This document shows, piece after piece, positions 1 through 4,952 of a stretch of DNA of 5,056 nucleotides. Position numbers and translations under genes: made by a program. Under the pieces are notes generated by a model that ran no database searches, was not told the DNA's origin, and worked only from the letters and a program-made list of their open reading frames with translations. Each line of letters begins with the position of its first letter. The first letter of the stretch is position 1. This DNA comes from an uncultured Lachnospiraceae bacterium (lineage in GTDB: Bacteria; Bacillota; Clostridia; Lachnospirales; Lachnospiraceae). The stretch covers positions 1-5,056 of the forward strand of contig CALEFO010000060.1 in NCBI GenBank assembly GCA_937877165.1. Direction: 5' to 3'.

Positions 1-55
1 CACGTCCCGTGCCTGCTCCAAGCAGGAGAACGCGGCATCAGCCGCGTTCGAGTGC
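1..55 (+). repeat. Modular hairpin repeat, copy 1 (5' part cut off by window edge)
   Basis: This is the 3' part of a repeat unit. Bases 1-55 are identical to 103-157, which gives a tandem period of 102 bp. It holds the end of the variable hairpin A and all of hairpin B. Hairpin B has a 9-bp stem, GAACGCGGC (28-36) with GCCGCGTTC (41-49), and an ATCA loop (37-40). The flanks are GCAGGA (22-27) and GAGTGC (50-55). No coding potential is apparent. The unit probably continues to the left of the window, so more copies may lie there. The strand given is the orientation in which the internal G.A pairs could form, and is a convention only. Confidence 0.85.
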
Positions 56-60
56 CACGA

Positions 61-158
61 GGAGAATTTCGCGAAGGCGAATTCTCCAATGTGAGAGCAA
101 GGCACGTCCCGTGCCTGCTCCAAGCAGGAGAACGCGGCATCAGCCGCGTTCGAGTGCA
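61..158 (+). repeat. Modular hairpin repeat, copy 2 (complete, three hairpins)
   Basis: This is a complete unit with three hairpins in order. Hairpin C (61-87) pairs GGAGAATT with AATTCTCC and CGC with GCG around a GAAG loop, with one bulged T. Hairpin A (95-120) pairs GAGC with GCTC and AGGCACG with CGTGCCT around a TCC loop, with one bulged A. Hairpin B (124-157) has a 9-bp stem, GAACGCGGC with GCCGCGTTC, and an ATCA loop at 139-142. Below the stem are a 3x3 internal loop (GGA opposite GAG) and a GCA/TGC base. The unit ends exactly one base before the stop codon of the acetolactate synthase-like gene, so it forms the start of that gene's 3' untranslated region. I do not recognise it as a named repeat or RNA family. 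Confidence 0.88.
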
Positions 159-1808
159 TCAGGCCAGCTCATCCGGATTAACATCCACTTCCATCAGTAC
201 CGAATCCGGATCCTGCAGGAAGCGGTCAATCGACTCTTCCATTTTCTCCGTATCCTTCAGAAGAATAAAGTCCATATCGTAAGCCTGCGTCAGCTTCTCC
301 AGATTGGGGTAGTCCCCAAGATCTACAATCGAGTAACGGTCCTGGAGATTCAGATGCTGGTACTGATGAACCAGACCGAGCGTCCGATTCTTCAGGACGA
401 TCACCTTGGCCCGAATCCCATACTGCTTCATCGTAGCAAGCTCCATCATCGTCATCTGAAAGCCGCCGTCACCGCACACCGCAATCACCTGGCGCTTTGG
501 ATCCGCAAGCTTGGCTCCCATAGCAGCGGGAACCGCGTATCCCATCGTTCCCATTCCGCCGCTCGTAAGAAATCTCCCGTTCCGAATGACTACATTCGCA
601 CAGCTCCAGAGCTGATTCTGTCCGACATCCGCAACATAGACGGCGTTCTCTTCCATTTTCAGGGACAGGCGGCGAAGGAACGCTGCTGCGTTGACCCATG
701 GCTTCTTCCTTTGAAGGTCCTGTTCCTCTGCCTGCTGAAGCTTCACAAGACGTTTTTCCTGACCCTCACTCCGCAGAGTATTCAAAGATTCCACCCATTC
801 CGAATAATCCCCGGCAGGCTCTGCCTCCAGGAATTTACGGAATACATGGCGGATATCGCCAACAAGCGGAATGGATGCTCCGGCATTCTTTCCAATCTCC
901 GCAGGATCCACATCCAGATGCACCAGAACCTTGTTCTCCGTGATAAGATCCGGCTGCGAAATCGAGCGATCCGCTACACGGGCTCCCACCATCAGGATCA
1001 TGTCCGCATCATTCATCGCACGATTTCCGTATTTCTGCCCATTGTTGCCGACCATCCCGTAGAACATCGGATCCTCGGTCTGGAAAACCCCCAGTCCCAT
1101 CATCGTGCAGACTGCAGGAATTCCATAGCGGTGCGCGAATTCCCGCACCTCCTTCTGTGCATGAGAAAGATGGACGCCTCCCCCCACGCACAGAATCGGA
1201 CGCTTTGCCTTTTGAAGCTCACTCGTAACCTTACGGATCTGTACCGCGTGGCCCTCCACCGTCGGCTTGTAGGTCCGCATCGCAACCTTGTCCGGATATT
1301 CAAATTTTTTGATCTGCTGCAGCTGAATATCGCAGGGAAGATCAATCAGAACCGGTCCCGGCCGGCCGGTTCCCGCAATGTGAAACGCTTCCTTTACAAT
1401 TCTCGGAAGCTCATTGGCATCACGCACAATGTAGCTGTATTTGACAAAGGATTCCACCGCTCCGGAGATATCCGCCTCCTGAAAAACATCTCCTCCGACC
1501 TGATTGGAATTCACCTGTCCCGTGATACAAATCATCGGAATACTGTCCGCAAATGCCGTGGCAATGCCGGTAATCAGATTCTCCGCCCCAGGACCGCTGG
1601 TGACTGCCACCACTCCTGTTTTTCCCGTAATTCTCGTATATCCGCTGGCCGCATGTGCCGCACATTGTTCCTGACGCACCAGAATCGTATGAATATCCGA
1701 ATCCAGAATACTGTCATAAAAAGGGGCAATCGCAACACCCGGATAGCCGAACACATACTCGACCCCCTCTTTTTCCAGACAGCGAATGATCGCATCTGCA
1801 CCGTTCAT
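159..1808 (-). CDS. ilvB: Acetolactate synthase-like ThDP-dependent enzyme, large (catalytic) subunit type
   Basis: This 549-residue protein belongs to the acetolactate synthase group of thiamine diphosphate enzymes. These condense pyruvate with pyruvate or 2-oxobutyrate in the cytoplasm, the first shared step of valine, leucine and isoleucine synthesis. The N-terminal pyrimidine-binding domain (about 1-165) has FGYPG at 20-24, the catalytic glutamate E47 in VRQEQ, FQEAD at 109-113 and GRPGPVLIDLP at 148-158. The central domain (about 185-325) has GARVADR at 275-281 and DVDPAEIGKN. The C-terminal diphosphate-binding domain has GDG at 446-448 and KN at 473-474, where NN is usual, then LGLVHQYQ. 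The start is supported by AGGAAAGGG (1819-1827) ten bases before the ATG. It is slightly shorter than typical IlvB (about 560-590). No small regulatory subunit gene (ilvN/ilvH) is visible next to it, though the downstream side is outside the window. Family membership is secure. The exact substrate and the symbol ilvB are less certain. Confidence 0.87.
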   Translation of the reverse strand: MNGADAIIRCLEKEGVEYVFGYPGVAIAPFYDSILDSDIHTILVRQEQCAAHAASGYTRITGKTGVVAVTSGPGAENLITGIATAFADSIPMICITGQVNSNQVGGDVFQEADISGAVESFVKYSYIVRDANELPRIVKEAFHIAGTGRPGPVLIDLPCDIQLQQIKKFEYPDKVAMRTYKPTVEGHAVQIRKVTSELQKAKRPILCVGGGVHLSHAQKEVREFAHRYGIPAVCTMMGLGVFQTEDPMFYGMVGNNGQKYGNRAMNDADMILMVGARVADRSISQPDLITENKVLVHLDVDPAEIGKNAGASIPLVGDIRHVFRKFLEAEPAGDYSEWVESLNTLRSEGQEKRLVKLQQAEEQDLQRKKPWVNAAAFLRRLSLKMEENAVYVADVGQNQLWSCANVVIRNGRFLTSGGMGTMGYAVPAAMGAKLADPKRQVIAVCGDGGFQMTMMELATMKQYGIRAKVIVLKNRTLGLVHQYQHLNLQDRYSIVDLGDYPNLEKLTQAYDMDFILLKDTEKMEESIDRFLQDPDSVLMEVDVNPDELA

Positions 1809-1818
1809 GTTTCAAATA

Positions 1819-1846
1819 CCCTTTCCTGCCGCAAAATAACGCGGCA
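1819..1846 (-). promoter_or_regulatory. Stem-loop joined to the ribosome binding site of the acetolactate synthase-like gene
   Basis: Read on the minus strand, TGCCGC pairs perfectly with GCGGCA (6 bp) around the 8-base loop GTTATTTT. The last A of the stem begins the Shine-Dalgarno sequence AGGAAAGGG. The stem lies in the 43-bp gap after the stop of the membrane protein gene. The same stem next to the Shine-Dalgarno occurs before two other genes here. On the plus strand the same stem is followed by TTTTTCTATTTT and resembles a weak terminator, but no plus-strand gene would use it. A translation-control role is inference. Confidence 0.55.
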
Positions 1847-1851
1847 TTTTT

Positions 1852-2268
1852 CTATTTTCCGTAATCAAAAAGTCTGGCAATCGACCCCACGATTTTCTGA
1901 AGCTGCTGAATCGAATCATTCAGTGCCTCGATATCCAGATTGCCCAAAGGATTTCCGCTCTCACCGCCGTTTGTAAAGCTTTTCAGACTGTCCGAAATCG
2001 AATTCAAATCCTCAAACATCCCCTGCGCTTCGGAAGACATCGAACTGACCTGTGCCATCGTGGACTGTGCCTCATTCATTGTTGTCAGCGTCTTCGGTAC
2101 CAGTAGGACAAAGGCTGTCAGAGATACCACCGCTGTAACAATGCAGGCAATCATCGTAATTTTCTGATAAAAGGTTTGTTTTCTTACAAGCTCCAGCTTC
2201 TCATCCGGATTGTCTTCTGCCTTCTGCATTCCGGGAACCTTCTTTTCCATTTCTTCCATATCTTCCAT
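1852..2268 (-). CDS. Small single-pass membrane protein of unknown function, 138 aa
   Basis: I do not recognise a family. The start chosen is the ATG at 2268, because AGGA (+ strand 2275-2278) lies six bases before it within AGGAAAGG. The frame stays open upstream to a GTG at 2379, but that extension is compositionally odd and would overlap the putative promoter. The protein has an acidic, Met-rich N terminus (MEDMEEMEKK), then a basic stretch (KLELVRKQTFYQK, 24-36). One hydrophobic segment follows at about 37-58 (ITMIACIVTAVVSLTAFVLL). After it comes a Ser/Gln/Glu-rich region (about 60-97) with heptad-like hydrophobic spacing, a Gly-rich turn (about 101-109), and a short amphipathic end. By the positive-inside rule the N terminus faces the cytoplasm and the C-terminal part faces outward. 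No lipobox or cleavable signal is evident. It lies 43 bp upstream of the acetolactate synthase-like gene and is probably co-transcribed with it. A functional link between them is not shown. Confidence 0.78.
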   Translation of the reverse strand: MEDMEEMEKKVPGMQKAEDNPDEKLELVRKQTFYQKITMIACIVTAVVSLTAFVLLVPKTLTTMNEAQSTMAQVSSMSSEAQGMFEDLNSISDSLKSFTNGGESGNPLGNLDIEALNDSIQQLQKIVGSIARLFDYGK

Positions 2269-2270
2269 GT

Positions 2271-2297
2271 CCTTTCCTGCCGCACATTCCAGCAGCA
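2271..2297 (-). promoter_or_regulatory. Stem-loop joined to the ribosome binding site of the membrane protein gene
   Basis: On the minus strand TGCTGC pairs with GCGGCA (five Watson-Crick pairs and one G.U) around the 8-base loop TGGAATGT. The stem runs directly into the Shine-Dalgarno AGGAAAGG. On the plus strand the wobble becomes a C.A mismatch, so full pairing is possible only in the mRNA sense. The stem matches the one before the acetolactate synthase-like gene, but the loop does not. This site also decides the ATG at 2268 as the start. Confidence 0.5.
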
Positions 2298-2324
2298 ATT
2301 TGAGGAAAAATGTATGATCTTCTA

Positions 2325-2353
2325 ATCCTAACACGAACCGGACGATGAAACAA
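2325..2353 (-). promoter_or_regulatory. Candidate promoter for the membrane protein / acetolactate synthase-like unit
   Basis: On the minus strand there is a -10 TAGGAT (+ strand 2325-2330) preceded by TGT, which makes an extended -10. A 17-bp spacer separates it from a weak -35, TTGTTT (+ strand 2348-2353). It sits downstream of the tyrS terminator and about 57 bp before the ATG at 2268, where a new transcript is needed. The -35 matches consensus at only three of six positions, so the promoter may need an activator. The call is by eye and could be chance. Confidence 0.35.
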
Positions 2354-2396
2354 CAAACCTCCTGTTTTATGCTTGACACAAACCTCCTGTTCTATG
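2353..2396. repeat. Two 19-bp direct repeats, 25-bp period, possible regulator sites
   Basis: ACAAACCTCCTGTT-N-TATG occurs at 2353-2371 and again at 2378-2396, and 18 of 19 bases are identical. The copies are separated by six bases. They lie just upstream of the candidate -35 of the membrane protein gene, where activator sites are often found. On the minus strand each copy contains AGGAGG, so an alternative reading is a duplicated Shine-Dalgarno-like leader segment. No start codon is convincingly placed after either copy: a GTG follows one at three bases. The repeat itself is certain and its role is inference. Confidence 0.7.
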
Positions 2397-2443
2397 ATGC
2401 AAAGATCAATCTGTCTGTTGCAGGAAAGAACGTCACAAGAAAC

Positions 2444-2473
2444 CCATCATCTGAAAAACCATCATCTGAAAAA
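2444..2473. repeat. 15-bp perfect tandem duplication next to the tyrS terminator
   Basis: CCATCATCTGAAAAA is present twice back to back (2444-2458 and 2459-2473). The second copy runs into the A tract that forms the U tail of the terminator on the minus strand. It looks like a small slippage duplication downstream of the termination point. No function is suggested. Confidence 0.8.
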
Positions 2474-2513
2474 AAACGGACTGTGAAGACTTTTTTACTT
2501 CACAGTCCGTTTT
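2469..2513 (-). terminator. Rho-independent terminator of tyrS
   Basis: A 16-bp perfect stem, AAAACGGACTGTGAAG (2473-2488) with its complement (2498-2513), encloses a 9-base loop. In the minus-strand transcript the hairpin is followed by eight U residues, and it begins 16 bp after the tyrS stop codon. On the plus strand only four T residues follow, so termination in that direction would be weaker. It separates gpsA/tyrS from the downstream pair of genes. Confidence 0.93.
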
Positions 2514-2529
2514 GCCTGACATAACTTTT

Positions 2530-3777
2530 TTACCGGTACAGAACCTTTTTGAAGGTCTTCTTGCCTCTGCGGACCAGGATGCCGTCCTTCAGCTCTTCCT
2601 TCGTATACTTCTGCTTCAGATCGGTCACCTTCTCATCATTTACCGTAACGCCTCCCTGCTGCACGGAGGTGCGGGCGTTGTTGCGGGACTTCTCAAAGCC
2701 ACCCTTTACCAGAATTCCGAGAATATCAATGGTTCCGTCCTCCATGAAATCCTCATCCTTCAGGACTGCCTCCGGAAGGTTCGCGCTGTCTGCCGAAACG
2801 CCTGCGCCGCCGAACAGGGCCTGCGCACCAGTCTCTGCTTTTTTCGCCTCATCCTCACCATGAACAAGGGTTGTGAGCTCATGGGCAAGGATCTTCTTCG
2901 CCTCGTTCAGCTGAGAACCTTCCCACTTATCCATCTCATCGATCTGCTCCAGCGGAAGAAACGTCATCATCCGAAGGAACTTCAGAACATCAGCATCATC
3001 CACATTTCTCCAGTACTGATAGAAATCATACGGAGAGGTCTTGTCCGGATTCAGCCAGACGGCTCCGCCGGAGGTCTTGCCCATCTTCGTTCCGTCATGC
3101 TTCAACAGAAGCGTAATGGTCATCGCATAGGCATCCTTCTGGAGCTTTTTGCGGATCAGGTTGGCGCCGCCCAGCATGTTGGACCACTGGTCGTCTCCGC
3201 CGAACTGCATCTGGCAGCCGTAATCCTGAAACAGTCGATAGAAGTCGTAGCTCTGCATCAACATATAGGAAAATTCCAGGAAGGACAGACCGCTCTCCAT
3301 GCGGTTGACGTAGCAGCGCGCGCGGAGCATCTCATTGACATTGAATTCCGATCCGATGTCACGCATGAAATCCAGGAAATTCAGATCGCGCAGCCAGTCC
3401 GCGTTATTGACCATCTGCGCCTTGCCAGGTCCGAAGTCAATGAAGCGGCTCATCTGCTTCTTGAAGCACTCGCAGTTGTGGTCAATCTGCTCCACCGTCA
3501 TCATCTTGCGCATGTCACTGCGGCCGGAAGGGTCGCCGATCATCGCGGTTCCGCCGCCCACAAGGGCGATCGGCTTGTTGCCTCTTTCCTGCATGCGCTT
3601 CATCAGAAGAAGTGCCATGAAGTGTCCGACATGCAGGGAATCCGCCGTGGGGTCGAAGCCGATGTAGAATGTCGCCTTGCCGTTGTCGATCAGGTCCGCG
3701 ATTTCCTTCTCATCGGTCAGCTGGGCAAGAAGCCCTCTTGCCTTCAGCTCCTGCGATAATGTCATGTTTTCTTCCAT
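2530..3777 (-). CDS. tyrS: Tyrosyl-tRNA synthetase
   Basis: This 415-residue class I aminoacyl-tRNA synthetase charges tRNA-Tyr with tyrosine using ATP in the cytoplasm, normally as a dimer. The Rossmann catalytic domain begins with FYIGFDPTADSLHVGH (37-52). It contains Y38, D42 and the HIGH-type signature HVGH (49-52). GDPSGRS follows at 81-87. The tyrosine-binding helix has Y171, Q175 and D178, then Q191 and GGDDQW (193-198). The KMSKS-type loop is KMGKT (231-235), a normal variant. The alpha-helical anticodon region spans roughly 250-340, and the C-terminal S4-like RNA-binding domain roughly 350-412 (SRNNARTSVQQGGVTVN). The length is normal and all key residues are present. The start has AGGGAGGA (3783-3790) five bases before the ATG. 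The gene is 109 bp downstream of gpsA and ends just before a strong terminator. I saw no T-box motif in that gap, although T-box control of tyrS is common in Bacillota. Confidence 0.97.
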   Translation of the reverse strand: MEENMTLSQELKARGLLAQLTDEKEIADLIDNGKATFYIGFDPTADSLHVGHFMALLLMKRMQERGNKPIALVGGGTAMIGDPSGRSDMRKMMTVEQIDHNCECFKKQMSRFIDFGPGKAQMVNNADWLRDLNFLDFMRDIGSEFNVNEMLRARCYVNRMESGLSFLEFSYMLMQSYDFYRLFQDYGCQMQFGGDDQWSNMLGGANLIRKKLQKDAYAMTITLLLKHDGTKMGKTSGGAVWLNPDKTSPYDFYQYWRNVDDADVLKFLRMMTFLPLEQIDEMDKWEGSQLNEAKKILAHELTTLVHGEDEAKKAETGAQALFGGAGVSADSANLPEAVLKDEDFMEDGTIDILGILVKGGFEKSRNNARTSVQQGGVTVNDEKVTDLKQKYTKEELKDGILVRRGKKTFKKVLYR

Positions 3778-3782
3778 TTCAT

Positions 3783-3807
3783 TCCTCCCTGCCGCCAGAT
3801 CCGCGGC
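3783..3807 (-). promoter_or_regulatory. Stem-loop joined to the ribosome binding site of tyrS
   Basis: On the minus strand GCCGC pairs with GCGGC (5 bp) around the 7-base loop GGATCTG. It is followed directly by AGGGAGGA, the Shine-Dalgarno of tyrS. Arm sequence and position match the stem-loops before the two downstream genes. No leader longer than 109 bp is available, so a large riboswitch is unlikely. The pairing is visible; a role in translation is inference. Confidence 0.5.
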
Positions 3808-3886
3808 CCTTTCCTACTTTCTTCTTTCAATCGATTGCCGAATCTTTTCATCCGGACACCCGCCGGGTTTTGCGAATAAATTTCTT

Positions 3887-4897
3887 TTATTTCCAATCCA
3901 GTGCGTTGGACTCAATCTTCTTGTCCCGCAGCATCAGATCGCGGACAGCATCCGCCGGGTTTTTGCCATCTTCGAGTACCTGGCAGACCTGATCAATGAT
4001 CGGTGTCTCAATACCGAATTTGATCGAGAGCTGGTGTGCCGCCTTCGCGCTGAAAACGCCCTCGACCACCTGCTGAACCTCTTTCATTGCCTCTTCCGGT
4101 GACTTGCCCTGTCCGATCAGAATTCCGGCACGGCGGTTTCTCGAATGCATGGAGGCACAGGTGACGATAAGGTCGCCGATTCCGGTCAATCCCGTAAACG
4201 TCTCCATTCTTCCGCCCATTGCAATGCCGAGCCGCGCGATCTCTGCGATGCCTCTTGTAATCAGCGCCGCCTTCGTGTTGTCACCATAGCCGAGTCCGTC
4301 GGCAATTCCTGCAGCCAATGCCACAACATTCTTCAGCGCGGCACCGACCTGCATGCCCAGAACATCCGGGCTGGTATAGACGCGGAACACCTCACTCATG
4401 AAAATATCCTGCACATAGACTGCGTCCTCACGGCTGCGAGAACCGGCCACGATGGCCGTCGGCATTCCCCTTCCGACCTCCTCCGCATGCGTCGGTCCGC
4501 ACAGAACCGCCGTTCGGCACTGGGGAATCTCTTCCTCAATGATCTGCGTCAGCGTCAGAAGCGTGTCCGCTTCAATCCCCTTTGCAGCAGACACAATCAG
4601 CTGATTTTCCTTTACATACGGCTTCATGCTGCGGGCGGTGCTCCGGGTAAACGGAGATGGCACTGCCAGAATGAGCAAATCCTTTCCGTCAATTGCCTTC
4701 TGAAGATCCGTCGTTGCCTGCACTTCCACGGGAAGCCTGACTCCGGGGAGCTTCGCCTTCTGCTCATGCTCCGTATTCAGCATATCCACTTCATCCTGCG
4801 CAATCGACCAGACCGTCACATGATGTCCGCGATTTGAAAGCTCAAAGGTCAGTGCCGTTCCCCAGCTTCCTGCTCCCAGCATTCCGATTTCTGCCAT
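3887..4897 (-). CDS. gpsA: NAD(P)-dependent glycerol-3-phosphate dehydrogenase
   Basis: This 336-residue cytoplasmic enzyme reduces dihydroxyacetone phosphate to sn-glycerol 3-phosphate, the backbone for phospholipid synthesis. The N-terminal nucleotide-binding domain has GAGSWG at 8-13 and VTVW at 27-30. SAAKGIE (103-109) and CGPTHAEE (133-140) follow. The C-terminal helical domain holds the catalytic lysine K189 in AALKN, then AAGIADGLGYGDN (195-207), LITRG (212-216) and GLTGIGDLIVTC (236-247). Length is typical and no key residue is missing. The ATG at 4897 is preceded by GAGAGGAA (4908-4915), with a fairly long spacing of ten bases. The N terminus starts right at the first beta strand, as in the family. 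No complete promoter was found. A TATAAG (4921-4926) lacks a good -35, so the transcript may enter from an upstream gene through the repeat at 4953-5056. In many Bacillota gpsA follows der and plsY, but nothing here shows them. Confidence 0.96.
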   Translation of the reverse strand: MAEIGMLGAGSWGTALTFELSNRGHHVTVWSIAQDEVDMLNTEHEQKAKLPGVRLPVEVQATTDLQKAIDGKDLLILAVPSPFTRSTARSMKPYVKENQLIVSAAKGIEADTLLTLTQIIEEEIPQCRTAVLCGPTHAEEVGRGMPTAIVAGSRSREDAVYVQDIFMSEVFRVYTSPDVLGMQVGAALKNVVALAAGIADGLGYGDNTKAALITRGIAEIARLGIAMGGRMETFTGLTGIGDLIVTCASMHSRNRRAGILIGQGKSPEEAMKEVQQVVEGVFSAKAAHQLSIKFGIETPIIDQVCQVLEDGKNPADAVRDLMLRDKKIESNALDWK

Positions 4898-4952
4898 AGT
4901 GATGATATTCCTCTCTTAAACTTATACCTCGCTGAGGCAAAATCCGCGATAC

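Noticed and set aside
114..128. Alternative hairpin CCTGCT/AGCAGG that would compete with hairpin A, as in a switch
   Set aside because: The pairing exists in the left copies but has no counterpart in the copy at 4953-5056, so it is not a conserved property of the element.
1..158. CRISPR array
   Set aside because: The period is about 102 bp, the unit is itself a set of hairpins, and there are no unique spacers between short repeats and no cas genes.
1827..1851. Plus-strand rho-independent terminator
   Set aside because: The 6-bp stem followed by TTTTT looks like one, but no plus-strand gene precedes it, and the stem is better explained as the leader hairpin shared by three minus-strand genes.
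9..1976. A 655-codon open frame on the plus strand
   Set aside because: It is antisense to the acetolactate synthase-like gene and runs through both repeat copies. Its product is rich in Arg, His and Ser and shows no recognisable domain, while the minus-strand frame has full family motifs.
2269..2379. N-terminal extension of the membrane protein to a GTG at 2379
   Set aside because: The AGGAGG before that GTG is only three bases away. The extension overlaps the candidate promoter, and a well-placed Shine-Dalgarno exists for the ATG at 2268. It remains possible but is less likely.
2373..2398. Plus-strand promoter with TTGACA and TATGAT
   Set aside because: The spacer is only 14 bp, far from the usual 17. 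The matches fall inside and beside the direct repeats, and no plus-strand gene follows.
2512..3759. A 415-codon open frame on the plus strand
   Set aside because: It lies antisense to tyrS over almost its whole length, has no motif, and its start is inside the terminator region. It is a shadow of the tyrS codon pattern.
3778..3886. T-box leader for tyrS
   Set aside because: The gap is only 109 bp and lacks the conserved T-box sequence and any antiterminator/terminator pair. GGGCCGCGG in the minus strand resembles part of it only superficially.
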